64,000 nucleotides of DNA from positions 124,001 through 188,000 of the forward strand of contig JAHQIW010004555.1 of assembly GCA_019055375.1 (NCBI GenBank), in the 5' to 3' direction. Both the position numbers and the translations under genes were made by a program. How positions within the stretch are numbered: position 1 is the first letter of the stretch; each line of letters opens with the position of its first letter. Shown piece by piece: positions 32,997 through 44,399 of this stretch. The DNA is from Parelaphostrongylus tenuis. Lineage: Eukaryota; Nematoda; Chromadorea; Rhabditida; Metastrongylidae. The notes under the pieces were generated by a model. That model had not been told where the DNA came from. It was given only the letters and a program-made list of their open reading frames with translations, and made no database searches.

Positions 32997-33601
32997 GCAG
33001 AAAATGAATATTCAGTGGTGCAAAAGAGAACTCATTGAATTGGCGTCACCGCTTTTAATGGTCAAATTCATGCTTGGAGCAACCATTAAGATAGCATTCA
33101 AGATGCTTGCAAACGTTTTTTTATCAGCTGTTTCTTATTTTGTTATCTTTTGAACATTCCAAGCACTTTTTGTGATTACATAAACCATTTATTTTCTATT
33201 CCATGATCTGCATGGTCAGTTGTAATCATTTCAGTTTGTTGAAGACTTCTTTCGGTCTATCCTCCTATAAGCCTTCCTTCCAAATCACGGAGTCGTGGTT
33301 TTGCAAATTTTCCCTTGACACTTTATTTTGATAGACGAAAGCACTTTACATCACTTATATTATTTATTCCTTTATTTTCATATCGCCTATATACTTCGAT
33401 TTATTCAAAAATAATTCGAAATATATAAGAGACATCAAAAATCTCCCTATATCGATTATACTAATTTTTTTAGTATGAAAAGCTCTGTATCGCTTATAGT
33501 ATTTATTTATTTACTTATTATATCGCTTATAAACTTCGATTTATATAAAAAATTACATTACAGACAGCTGAAAAACCATACCGTCCACTTGCACTGCTGA
33601 T

Positions 33602-33800
33602 TTTCACTGAATTTTGTTTTCCGGCTCTCCTTGACCTGCGTGTTCTTGGAGCACGGGTTCTTCGTGGACTTCGCCCACTTTTCGACCTTCTTCGCGACCT
33701 GCGTCGAGTCCTATCACCAGTTGGACTTCTAGGACGTCTAAACGGACGTCTCTCGGTTGATCGACGCCATCGACCTTGACATTTTGCAAGGCCAAAAATA
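33602..33800 (-). pseudogene. SR-protein-like RS exon, copy 1
   Basis: The minus-strand frame reads RRSTERRPFRRPRSPTGD, RTRRRSRRRSKSGRSP and RRTRAPRTRRSRRAG, a typical Arg/Ser domain of a splicing factor. Near the predicted 5' splice junction this copy lacks two bases relative to copy 2, which breaks the join to the upstream exon. It is therefore probably a pseudogene fragment. No RNA-recognition motif is found nearby. Confidence 0.65.
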
Positions 33801-33892
33801 AAAGTGACATGGAAGAACTATATATGAGCCCCTTCTGGTCACTTATTGATAAAAACCAAAAATGCGAAAAACATCAGCTTGACTACTCACCT

Positions 33893-34055
33893 CTTTCGGC
33901 GTCGACGTGAGGGTGAGGGGGAGAAGTCCTCGCCTTCTTCATAAAATAGGCTTACGGCGAGCCCTGGTTGCATGGCTTCGCTTTCGACGACTTGTCGCAA
34001 TGGAGAGAGTATCCCTAACAGCGCGAGGGAACGCAGAGCTTTGACTTGCCATTAG
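33893..34055 (-). pseudogene. SR-like upstream exon, copy 1
   Basis: The minus strand reads YEEGEDFSPSPSRRRRKR ending AG|GTGAGT, an acidic-then-RS sequence typical of SR proteins. Upstream in the same frame is LRQVVESEAMQPGLAV. Copies 2 and 3 have lost this frame. Confidence 0.55.
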
Positions 34056-34739
34056 GTTACCAGTACTAATGGACGTGTTAGTAAAATGAGCCATAACGCC
34101 TTTTTGCTCACTTAAATACTTTTTGCTGATGCTGATGTAATTTCGTCTTTACAGCGTTCATCATGAGTCAGTACAAGCCTATGACGTTAGAAATTACCAG
34201 TTGAAGAGTCCTCGTTGAGAATCAAAACACATCACTATTTCTCATCGACTGTTTTCAAAGCTCACCTCGAGCAGTCACATTATTACGTTTCCAGTACGAT
34301 AAAAAAGTGATGTCGTTTAACTAACTCGTGGCTTATAATATTGCGCCATTCTAGATTACACCGCTCCACTGACGAACAATTCGTTTGATACCATGTGCAA
34401 GAATGGTACTCTAACCAGAGATCACGTCAAAATGGAGACCCAGAGACTTGAATAAAAGCGATTCTCGACTCACGTCTTTTTTCACACTACTGACGCTCAT
34501 ACGAGATACCGTGGTAAAATATGATGAAGCAGTTCATGATGATTTATATGAAGAACCTTTTGCTAAGTCGGTATATAATCGCACATGGAGAAAAAAAGCA
34601 CAATAAACTACTTCAACTTTTTTTATGGAAAAACTCAAAACACTGTCCATTAAAGTATTATGTATCACTTCCACCGTTAGATATCATAACGTTGTACAAT
34701 ATCAGCTATATATTAAGTTGCTCCTAATTTCTTTTGCGA

Positions 34740-35125
34740 TGTTGTTTCTTTTTGATTTTTTTCTGTTTCAAGTCGGATTATTATAAAAAGGCTGCGCTAT
34801 GGTGGAGAATGCTCTAGCAGCTGGAACAGACACTTGGATACGGCCCTAGCACCATCGCCCGCCATTTGGATGAAACAGGCTATCAAAAAGTGATGTCTTG
34901 AAGGACGCCTCATGCATTCACCAACTACCTCTTACTTCAAAGTCGAGTTGCCACATTTCGGAGAAACTACGTTATATCACAGTGCAACATCAGCCGTTTT
35001 GCTCTGATAAGGCTCCATCGGACTATCATCTCTTCCGGGTCTTGAGGCAGCATCCGTGGAAGAAAAAAATTGAAGACATAATCAGCTCAAAAATGATCCT
35101 ATACATATGTCATAATTATTAATTG
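34740..35125 (+). pseudogene. Mariner transposase C-terminal remnant
   Basis: One frame gives LGYGPSTIARHLDETGY. Another gives FCSDKAPSDYHLFRVLRQ, matching the D34D-containing APSDYHLFR block of mariner transposases, although the preceding catalytic context is decayed. Stops and frame changes throughout show it is dead. Confidence 0.8.
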
Positions 35126-35365
35126 AGCCAGCATGTCATGTGGTCTGTTACAAGGCAAACTTATAGAGCCCGATACACGTGTTTCGACCTTGATAGTCTT
35201 GTCAGGCGGGCGGTACCCTTTGCTTTTTGCCAGTCTTCTCGGGACGCTCAATCCCCTATACTATGAGTAGGCGGCGACGAACGCTTTACACCGTCCATTA
35301 AGCGAAATTATCACTAATTGTACACTGTTGTATACTCGAGTGCTCTCGCTTGGTATCGTTAATAT
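35110..35365 (+). mobile_element. Foldback MITE, left arm
   Basis: GAGCCAGCATGTCATGTGGT, AGAGCCCGATACACGTGTTT and GATAGTCTTGTCAGGCGGG match the left arm of the family. It abuts the mariner remnant. Confidence 0.75.
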
Positions 35366-35369
35366 ATCG

Positions 35370-36700
35370 TACCATATCATATCATACGTACATTCGAAAC
35401 GAAACGACCACCCTTCGCTAGTGTTGCCAATTTCGCTTGGCAGCCCACCGGATTGACTATCATTGGAATTTGATGGATTTGTGAATTGAAATCGAGATGT
35501 AAAGTCTGTAGCGTCAACCAGCGTACACATCGGATGAATTCAGTAAACAAGACCGGTTGAAATCAACTCATAACATCCAATAACTCAATTTCCTCTTTCT
35601 GACTACTACGTGGGACGATACCTTACGGCGACTACACAAAAAGAAGAACAACTTATCCGTCAACTGGAAAGGGTTGAGCTGAGTTTCTCAACATAATAAG
35701 CAAGTAAACGGCAAACTTTTTAGCAAGAGGGCTTGTACGATCGATGAACTTACGGTGTTATAGTAAAGGATGTTAATGCTATTGTTGTTACATTACTACA
35801 TGATCAACCAAACACATTGATAGCAGGATTTCGAAAGGTGTTGCCACGGCTTTTTCGCAAGTCGAATAGTTACTTGAGGAGGAGGTTCATGCTTTGCTTT
35901 TCGAGTAACTGGAGGAAAAAATTTGACCTTTGCTGTCGGGGCAATTTAGATGCAGAGGCTGATAAAAATAACCAATAATGATCGCCCTATCACTTCTTGA
36001 TTGTATTATCTAAACGACTGCCCTAATACGATTAGAATGACAACTTTTGTTTCTATTTCAGTATTTTTTTGTATGAGATCGATCCACACGAATGAGAACG
36101 ATTCATCTAATAATCGGATATGATAAATAATAAAATCCCGGTTATAAATCCGGCCTTGCCTATTCTCCCTGAATAACGTCGCGATTGTGTAATGAATCAC
36201 AATAATATTCAGTAACTAGATGATCTGAGAAGCTGAGAGCTTGACGTAAATTTTAAAGACACTTTGCTATGTAATTGAAAAAAATAGAAGGCTTCTAAAG
36301 GAGTGAAATTTTTGTGCTGGCTTAAGATTGGAGCCTCCAAAATATTCATTTTTCTTATAGCAGCAGGAGGAATAATTTTTATCTACTTGGAGAAATCTGG
36401 ATAGCAATACACTCTATTTTGATTAAAAAATTTTACATAGATTCAAGATATGCTTTTTGAAATGTATGGCTGCTTACGAGGACTTCATGAATGGGTACTA
36501 AAAAGGAAACGATAGGTTTAAGACCTGACAAGAAGGGATTTTCTACATGTTTTATTATAGAAACCAGAGTCATCTTTTTTAACTCTTCAGTTCAATTGTA
36601 AGAGATACATTTGAACTGTTTTTTGGGCCCTTTGCGGGTTAGGCTATTGTCGTTATTTCTTTATCAATTTCTTGCCTCCTCATGTTTATCCTCACCATTT
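35370..36700. other. No gene seen
   Basis: AT-rich spacer between two copies of the triplicated segment. There are no coherent exons, and only short open frames. Confidence 0.5.
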
Positions 36701-37357
36701 GATATGATCTCTGGTTAGAGTACTACTACGGCACATGGCATCAAAGAATTGTTCGTTTTGGAGTAATGCTATCTAGAGTGGCCCAATATTGTAAACCGCG
36801 TGTTAACCAAACGACATCACCTCTTCATCGTATTGAAAACGTAATGATATGAGTATATTGAATGTCTGAGCCGAGCTTTAAAAACACTCGATAAGATGTA
36901 ATGATGTGTTCTGATTCCCAACGAGAAATCTTCGACTGATGAACATGTAACGTCATAGGCTTTTACTGGATTATGATCAACTATATAGAGATAAAGTTAT
37001 ATCAGCATCAGCAAAAGGTATTCAAATGAGCAAGAAAGCGATGTGGGTGATTTTACTAACATGTCCACTAATACTGGTAGCCTAGTGGAGATCCATAGCT
37101 AAAAGTCTCCTCGTGGTCCCAGAGATACTCTCTCCCTTGCTAAACATCGCCCAAGGCGTAGCCTCATGATCAAGGCTCGCCCTAAGCCTACTCTGAAAAA
37201 GGCGACAACTCATGCCCCTCACCCTCACACCGACTCCGAAAGAGCTGAGTATTCAAGCTGATGTTTCTCACACTTTTGATTTTCACCAATAACGAAGTAA
37301 AAGAGGTTAACCTGTAGTTGTTCTATGCCACTAGTTGTGGGCGTGCAACATGTTAAG

Positions 37358-37580
37358 GTCGGTGGCGCGTCGATCAACCAGCAGAAGCCCGTCTAGACGT
37401 TCTACAAGTCCGAATGGTGATGGGACTCGACGTAGGGCGCGAAGAACGTCGAGAAATAGGCGAAGTCCACGAGGAACGCGTGCTCCAAGAACACGTAAAA
37501 CAAAGGGAGCCGAAAACAAAAAACCGGTGAAACTCAGCAATGCAAGTGGGATGGTCTGTTTTCAACTTTTAGTAATCTAA
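37358..37580 (+). pseudogene. SR-protein-like RS exon, copy 2
   Basis: The frame reads SVARRSTSRSPSRRSTSP, NGDGTRRRARRTSRNRRSP, RGTRAPRTRKTKGAENKK and ends LLVI then TAA. It begins just after TTAAG|G, and its phase suits an upstream exon ending AG| as in copy 1. However, its own upstream exon (about 37130-37255) has lost the frame (stop in EKGDNSCPSPSHRLRKS-stop). RS repeats are better kept here than in copies 1 and 3. Confidence 0.6.
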
Positions 37581-37894
37581 TTTTGAATGAAAATAAACTA
37601 TATAAGTGACATAGAGTGCTTTCGTCATTCAAAATAATTTAATGTCAGAGGAAAATCTACAATACCATAACTCCGTTATTCGAAAGGAAAACTCGCACGA
37701 GGATCACCCGATAGAAGTCTTCGATAAACCGAAGTAACTGCAACAGACGATTCGAATCATAGAAAAGAAATAAATGGTCAATGTAATCACGAAAAGTGGT
37801 TGGAATGTGTAAGAGATGACAAAAAAAAAGTAACAAACGTTTGTAGGTATCCTGAATGTCATCTGAATGGTTTCTCAAAGACATGCGTAAATGA

Positions 37895-38190
37895 TATACG
37901 GATAAAGCTCTCGACGTTAATCTCCTTGAGGGATGCGCCATGCATTCGTCTTTGATTTCTATTTCGTTCAAGGTGATTGAATGTACATGTGACCTTCACA
38001 ATAGGCAGCGGTGGCTCAACGCTGCATTGAATCAGTGCTGTCTCTTCTCAGCCAAGTTTGGGACTTGTCTGGTACCAATTTAGCGACCACAGAGGGATGG
38101 TTGGCTTGGAGAGCTATGAGCGCGAGATCGAACCATCATCTTGGGTGCGACGCAGAGCACCTCTGACCACTGCGCCTCATGCTCTCCTGA
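37895..38190 (-). repeat. SINE-A copy inside copy 2
   Basis: Complete minus-strand element with tail CTTGAGGGATGCGCCATGCA and A-box complement GACCACTGCGCCTCATGC. Its absence from the same place in copies 1 and 3 dates it after the split of copy 2. Confidence 0.85.
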
Positions 38191-38339
38191 AGAAATGGCT
38201 GAATGGTTAGCAAGGAAAGTCATAAGGAAGAAAGGCTCTGGTTTGTCATCCTTCCAACTCTGTTGCGGAAGGCATGCATATAATCATTAAATCGGTGATT
38301 CCGATTCAATATGGTTTTCTCTTTTGCGCCGCTAAATAT

Positions 38340-38570
38340 ACATTTTCTGCTCAACATGTGTGCTTCCCCACTGAGGAAAACTGTTAACCATTTCACAATT
38401 TCTGCTGCGAGAACTACCTATGTCTCCATCGTTATCTACCAGTGCTTTTACTTCTACGTGTTCCATCTTCACGTAATGTGTAAATTATAGATCTTCTTGT
38501 ATTTGTTATGCTTGGCTCGTTTGCTATCTTGCATCCGTCTCAATGGACTCAAGTGTATTGGTTTTCCCAT
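38340..38570 (-). pseudogene. Unknown small ORF, copy 2 (broken)
   Basis: Minus-strand similarity to the copy-1 ORF: HYVKMEHVEVKALVDNDGD is readable, but the preceding KKIYNL block is in another frame, so a one-base change has broken it. Confidence 0.5.
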
Positions 38571-39349
38571 ATCTTCCGCCTCTCTTCTTTCATTGATTCG
38601 ATTGTTAATTGTCTGGAGGAATCTGTCAGTTAAGATGTAATCGCCATCACGATTATGCATCCATTGCTCGGCAAAGACTAAATGCCTTTCTTCTACAAAA
38701 AATGGGGATGAAGGTTATATAAGTCAAGCAGGACACTTCCCGCATAGCTGCGACTAACTTCCAAAAAGTATTGCTCGTAGACGTCGGCATTGATTGTCTG
38801 CTTGTTTTCGAACAGTTAATAAAACAGCATGTCTTGCCAATCTCAGAGATTTAAGAGGACAATCTTTCGTGCTTTAATCTTGGAATTTGGTTGAGTTAAC
38901 AGGTCTTTGTCATGAGGCGGCCAGTAAGAGTGGTGCCTATTTTTTCGCAGCAGACCCAAGTCTCATATCCAACAATGGTCGAACTGAGAAAGTCCTGTCT
39001 GTGCGGTTGCCAGCAGAACAATTTCGAAGAAGCTCATGCAACGCGATCGTGGTTGGCTAATGCATCTGGTGCTATCCGATATTACTGTTTATACCTTTTG
39101 TACCATTATAGTCTATGCCCTTTGTAGGTTTTCTAACCCTGGCTAGAGCTGCCAGATCATTTTCCATCACGCCACAGCCTTTAAAAAACAATTTAATCTT
39201 GAATGGATAGAAGCTGATGCAAATGTATGTGTTAAAAAATTTGTGATAGGCCCAATAGTTTCCATTAGATATGAGGACTATTTTATTTTTGTGAGTATTA
39301 CAATTTTCCTGTGTTTTACTGAATTTTTCGCAATGTTATGATGTATTCG

Positions 39350-39500
39350 ATATACCTAAGAGAATTGAGTGGCAAACGAAAATTCGACCTAAGCGGGAGT
39401 TGAACCCGCGTTTCATCCATACCGGAGATGCGTGCTACCACTACACCGCCGACGTAAATTCGTGCCACCACTCATTCTTCAATATCTCTATAGAAACTGG
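39350..39500 (-). repeat. SINE-B copy
   Basis: Starts CCTAAGAGAATTGAGTGGCA, then the B-box complement GGAGTTGAACCCGCGTTTCA and GGAGATGCGTGCTACCACTA. Forms a head-to-head pair with the copy at 39.65 kb. Confidence 0.75.
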
Positions 39501-39629
39501 CAGCCACCACCCTTTAGCAGGTATGGTCGCGCATGCGATTTCGTTTTATAAACTCAGTTGGGCTGACAACTATTGTGATAAGTGATACCATACCATAGAG
39601 TTACTAAGCTATCATAGAGGTATTGGAGA

Positions 39630-39800
39630 ATGAGTGGTGGTAGGAATGTATCTCTGTGGTGTAAGTGGTAGCACGCGTCTCCGGTATGGACGAAGCGCGG
39701 GTTCAACTCCTGTCTAAGTTCATATTTTCGCTCACTACTCAATTCGCTTAGGTATATATGAATTTCAATAACACTGCGAAAAAAAGCAGCAAAAATATCA
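39630..39800 (+). repeat. SINE-B copy
   Basis: TCTCTGTGGTGTAAGTGGTA, then GAAGCGCGGGTTCAACTCCT and the terminal CACTACTCAATTCGCTTAGG. Confidence 0.75.
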
Positions 39801-39899
39801 TAATTCTTGAGTATTATACCCAACACTGGCTGTCAGCTCAACTGGGTTAATAGAGCGAAATCGTTTACCCGACCAAAGCTGTTAGGGGTTGATGGCTAA

Positions 39900-40045
39900 C
39901 CGCTAACTCAGAGATGTCGAAGAATGAGTGGTGGTGCGATTGCACCTTGGTGGTGTAGTGGTAGCAGCGTCTCGGAATGGATGAAACGCGGGTTCGACTC
40001 CCATCTGAGGTTGTATTTTTGCTCACCACTCAATTCGCTCAAGTG
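39900..40045 (+). repeat. SINE-B copy at copy-3 edge
   Basis: CCTTGGTGGTGTAGTGGTAG and GAAACGCGGGTTCGACTCCC. The terminal block ends at CAATTCGCTCAAGTG, exactly where homology to copies 1 and 2 begins, so it either inserted at, or marks, the duplication breakpoint. Confidence 0.75.
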
Positions 40046-40394
40046 TCAAATGAACTGTTCGTCGTGGAGCAGTGTAATCTAGAGTGGCGCATTATTGTAG
40101 GTCAGTAGCCAAACGGCATCACTTATTTATCGTACTGACAACGTATTGATGTGACTGCGTGAGGTGAGCTCTGAAAACGGTCGATGAGATATAGTGATGT
40201 GTCTTGATTCTCAACGAGAACTTTTCTACTGGTAAACATGTAACGTCATGGGCTTGTATTGACTTATGATTGACACTGTGAAGATAAAATGATATCAGCA
40301 TCAGTATTTAAATGAGCAGAAAGGCGTTATGGCTCAATTTTACTAGCGCGTCCAATAATACTGGCACCCTAATGCCAAGTCAAAGGCTCTACGT

Positions 40395-40530
40395 TCCTTC
40401 GCGCTGTTAGATCTCTCCATTGCGGAAAGTCGTCGAAAGCGTAGCCACGCAACCAGGGCTCGCCGTGAGTCCATTTTGAAGAAGGCGAGAACTTCTTTGT
40501 CTCATCCTCACGTCGACGCCGAAAGAGGTG
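40395..40530 (+). pseudogene. SR-like upstream exon, copy 3
   Basis: The plus strand reads SRRKRSHATRARRES, then SLSHPHVDAER and G|GTGAGT. The EEGEDFSPSPS frame kept by copy 1 is disrupted here by small indels, although the donor is preserved. Confidence 0.45.
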
Positions 40531-40639
40531 AGTAGTCAAGCTGATGTTTTTTCGACATTTTTGGTTTTTATCAATAAGTGACCAGAAGGGGCTCATATAT
40601 AGTTCTTCCATGTCACTTTTATTTTTGGCCTTGCAAAAT

Positions 40640-40909
40640 GTCAAGGTCGAGTGGCGTCGATCAACCGAGAGACGTCCGTTTAGACGTCCTAGAAGTCCAA
40701 CTGGTGATAGGACTCGACGCAGGTCGCGAAGAAGGTCGAAAAGTGGGCGAAGTCCACGAAGAACCCGTGCTCCAAGAACACGCAGGTCAAGGAGAGCCGG
40801 AAAACAAAATTCAGTGAAAATCAGCAGTGCAAGTGGACGGTATGGTTTTTCAGCTGTCTGTAATGTAATTTTTGATATAAATCGAAGTTATAAGCGATAT
40901 AATAAGTAA
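40640..40909 (+). pseudogene. SR-protein-like RS exon, copy 3
   Basis: RRSTERRPFRRPRSPTGD, RTRRRSRRRSKSGRSP and RRTRAPRTRRSRRAG are identical to copy 1 apart from one extra base near the 5' edge. The stop follows NRSYKRYNK. No intact SR gene can be assembled from this copy. Confidence 0.65.
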
Positions 40910-41424
40910 ATAAATTAATACTATAAGCGATACAGAGCTTTTCATACTAAAAAAATTAGTATAATCGATATAGGGAGATTTTTGATGTCTCTTATATATT
41001 TCGAATTATTTTTGAATAATCGAAGTATATAGGCGATATGAAAATAAAGGAATAAATAATATAAGTGATGTAAAGTGCTTTCGTCTATCAAAATAAAGTG
41101 TCAAGGGAAAATTTGACAAAACCACGACTCCGTGATTCGGAAGGAAAGGCTTATAGGAGGATAGATCGAAAGAAGTCTTCAACAAACTGAAATGATTACA
41201 ACTGACCATGCAGATCATGGAATAGAAAATAAATGGTTTCATGTAATCACAAAAAGTGCTTGGAATGTTCAAAAGATAACAAAATAAGAAACAGCTGAAG
41301 AATAAACGTTTGCAAGCATCTTGAATGCTATCTTAATGGTTGCTCCAAGCATGAATTTGACCATTAAAAGCGGTGACGCCATTCAATGAGTTCTCTTTTG
41401 CACCACTGAATATTCATTTTCTGC

Positions 41425-41622
41425 TCAACGTGCATACTTCTTCTTAAGGAGAATTGTTTCACACTTTGTGCCGCGCGAACGGCATATGTTTCCATCATCA
41501 TCTACCAGTGCTTTTACCTGTCCGTATTCCATCTTCACATAATGTATAAAGTTATAGACCTTTTTTGTTTGATATATTTTTGGCAAGTTTGCTAACTTGC
41601 ATCCGTCTTGCGAGATGGACAA
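41425..41622 (-). CDS. Unknown small ORF, copy 3 (65 aa)
   Basis: The frame reads LPKIYQTKKVYNFIHYVKME and YGQVKALVDDDGNICRSRG and ends LLKKKYAR. It is similar to the copy-1 ORF, with the longest open frame of the three. Function unknown. A true start is uncertain because it may be an exon; an acceptor-like TTTTTCC tract lies upstream on the minus strand. Confidence 0.4.
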   Translation of the reverse strand: MSISQDGCKLANLPKIYQTKKVYNFIHYVKMEYGQVKALVDDDGNICRSRGTKCETILLKKKYAR

Positions 41623-41924
41623 AAATTAAAAAACAGTCCAAGTGCCATGAACCCGATACTCGATAAAAGTTAGCTTTTTCAACCCTTAACAACCGACCAA
41701 TCATTTAGAAATCAGTACCGTTTTGACGCATCAAACTGTTCTGCTCGGAGAACAATATTTGTATGATTTTACGTGGAGAATAGAGGTTTTGCAAACCACA
41801 CCAACCCCGTACAGCACTTGTGTTTAACAACCTATTGGTAACTACAAAAAATCCGACAAGAAGCGGGTGCTGTCTAAGCACGTAGAAAATATATACATCG
41901 AATCGGTCTGAGACGTACACCAGT

Positions 41925-42000
41925 GCGAAGGATCAAAGCTCTTGGCGCTGACCAATCCCTGCGCGCCGCGCTATGCATTCATCTTCATTTTTTAAGATCG
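41925..42000 (-). repeat. SINE-A tail fragment
   Basis: AAGCTCTTGGCGCTGACCAA and CGCTATGCATTCATCTTC. This is the counterpart of the fragment at 32395-32460. Confidence 0.7.
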
Positions 42001-42069
42001 TCTGAAGGTATTGAAGCGAGAAAATCTTTAGCCTTTTCACTATTGCGCATATCGAGATTAATGCGCCTT

Positions 42070-44395
42070 GATGATATTTGTAGAGGTCAGAAAGTTAATC
42101 TTGAGCACCGCTTCACTAGCATTTCTCCTACACGCCATTCGTGCATGAGTACCAGGAGAATTTCTTCCTACGACCGCTCCAACTTCAAACAGTTATAGGC
42201 GAGTTGTTTACCAAAATGTTTGCAAGAAAGTGCGCATTGAAAAATACCAAACTTATGGAATTTTGATCACTTCTGGTTAATAGATTTTGTGTCTATTGCA
42301 CTGGTGTTGAAACTTGTAGAATGACCTAGTAAAACTAGAGAGTAAATAAGAAGATCTTCTATCACTGTATTCGATCGATCTCACAGTGTCTTGTCTGAGG
42401 GGGTCAGTTACTTTCGAGTGGTTTCAACGAAAAGTTGCTTCCGATAAGTTTAAGTTAGAAAAATTCTGTAACCTTTTCAGGAGTTCGCATGAAACCTTGC
42501 TATATATAATCTATTCACAGCATGACTATCGTTCATCTTTGAGTAGCTGACGGGCTGGTTTGAAGGCTTCCAAATTATCTGGGTATGTTGATACACGGTG
42601 TATAACGTCACTCTCAAGCGCAGTGCCATGTGTTTATAAAAACAGATCCCAAACCTCAAGGAGTAGACGGGTACTCAATCGTGGTAAATGATAGGTGTAC
42701 GTAGAGTCATTTGATTAACGGCTTTCGTTGGTACCTAGTCAAGCCTAACATGTGTTCGTCCTTAATACTATCCATTACAACATTTTCTAGAACATCGTAT
42801 GAGTTATTGATCAACAAGCTGTAATAGAGATTGACTACAACCAATTTTTGACATTCTAAATTTCATACTAAACGAGAACTTAACACTGCCGTGATCTAAT
42901 TAGTGCAGATTGTCTACTATATAGTCGCCACCATATATGTATTTTCTACTGGCAGGTTTTCATAAGCTCGAAGCTTACATCATAATCTCGCTCATCATTC
43001 TTTGCACCATATTCTCAGAGCTGTTCAACTCTTTGCACCATAACTTGGTTTTCTTTTAAACTCTTTGGGGATGGGAGCATAATCGTGGTCGCACGCGGCG
43101 CACGATTCCCGTTATTTAGTAAGGTAAAGATTTCTTCCTAGTTTTGGGAAAGGCTAATTTTTTATTACTCTGGTAAACATAGTTTTCTCTACACACTCAT
43201 ATAGTTTTTGTGCAAAAATAAAGCTGATGTGCGAAGAATATTGCGAGCATGAAAAGTGATCTTCTTCCGTTTCTATAGCGCACTAGGAAGACCTTTTTGA
43301 GGAGCCAAATTTAGCTTTGAAATATTAAGAGTTGTGCCATCGAATGAGTATAGTTTATTAAAAAAACGATTCATAGACCATAGCAGAACAAACAAAGCGA
43401 ACGAGTGTGAAACATAATTTTATATTTGCTGCTACAGCGTACTCAAAAGGTCATTTGAAAGGGAACCTAATCTTAAGGTCGTTGAGATTTGATCTTTCTT
43501 GTGACCACTGAACTCTATGCGAAAAGCTTTGTCAAACGAAGAACCTCTTTGAAAAGTTTAAAAATCAGAATAGTCCTTTTCGTTCGCAAAATGTTGATTA
43601 CTGTATGGCTCGCATTTACATATCGCATAAACCCCACCTATTCTTACATTCGGTTTATTGACTTCATTGATCACGCCTTAGATGTTTTATTTCGCATTGA
43701 TTCGGCTGTTATTAAAGAATTTTATCATTTTCATGGATGTCCTTGAATGCTCGTTAGAAGAATTTATCTGGTATGCCGAGCTAGCTCCGCAAAACACATT
43801 CAGTCACTACAGTTACTTACTGCCCTACTGAATCTAAGGAGTTTTTATTTGTTTATTTACTGCCCTGATTATTCACTAACAGGGATGAACCCATCGGCTA
43901 TCAATATACTGCATGGCTTCTCTAACCTTCTTGCTATTCGCTTTGTTAATTGAATTATATACAATACTAACGAATGTTGAAATTTATGCTGTTATCGCTA
44001 CTTAGAAGCACCTAGAAACATTATTTCGAGTTACCACTATCTACTGAAACTTGATTGATGTTGGCAGATGCTCATCATGCCTGATCGGGTAGTCATAGAC
44101 CGACAAGAGCTGACCTTCATCGGCATCGCTATTGTTGTCATGAAGTGCCTTGATTTACTTCACAGATGTCGATCCTCAGAAACTCATAAAAATGAGCGAT
44201 TGATTCCGCGCTTTGGACCAAGAACTTTTTTTTTACATCTTAACACTATGCGACAACAATAGTGAGAAACTTGTAACTTGAAAAAATTATAAGTCTAAAG
44301 AAAGAAAAAACTCTTCGTGACATGCTTTAGCTCTCACTCTAGATGAAGTTGAACTTCCGCTCCCCTTGCCACTTTACAGTGCAAGCCTAGGTGTT
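42070..44395. other. No confident gene
   Basis: AT-rich spacer. Frames at 43489-43746 and 43747-43953 are open, but their composition (Ile/Leu/Phe-rich with no motifs) and lack of splice context do not support genes. Confidence 0.45.
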
Positions 44396-44399
44396 GAAC

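Larger units (their letters stand above)
32330..34435 (-). repeat. Triplicated segment, copy 1 (inverted arm)
   Basis: About 2 kb that is complementary to 40050-42065 and, more distantly, to 36710-38660. It includes a SINE-A tail at its low-coordinate end, shared by copy 3, which shows the SINE was present before the duplication. Within it are the SR-like exons on the minus strand and a convergent small ORF on the plus strand. Identity to copy 3 looks very high over 33400-33830. Confidence 0.85.
36710..38660 (+). repeat. Triplicated segment, copy 2 (diverged)
   Basis: Collinear with copy 3 from CTCTGGTTAGAGTAC through the RS exon to the CTACCAGTGCTTTTAC block. It is split by a SINE-A insertion at 37895-38190 that copies 1 and 3 lack at this point. 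It is more divergent than the other two are from each other, so it represents an older event. Confidence 0.8.
40050..42065 (+). repeat. Triplicated segment, copy 3 (inverted arm)
   Basis: Reverse complement of 32330-34435, with a spacer of about 5.6 kb that holds copy 2. Like copy 1 it ends in a SINE-A tail (41927-42000) followed by a shared block (AGATCGTCTGAAGGTATTG). Confidence 0.85.
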
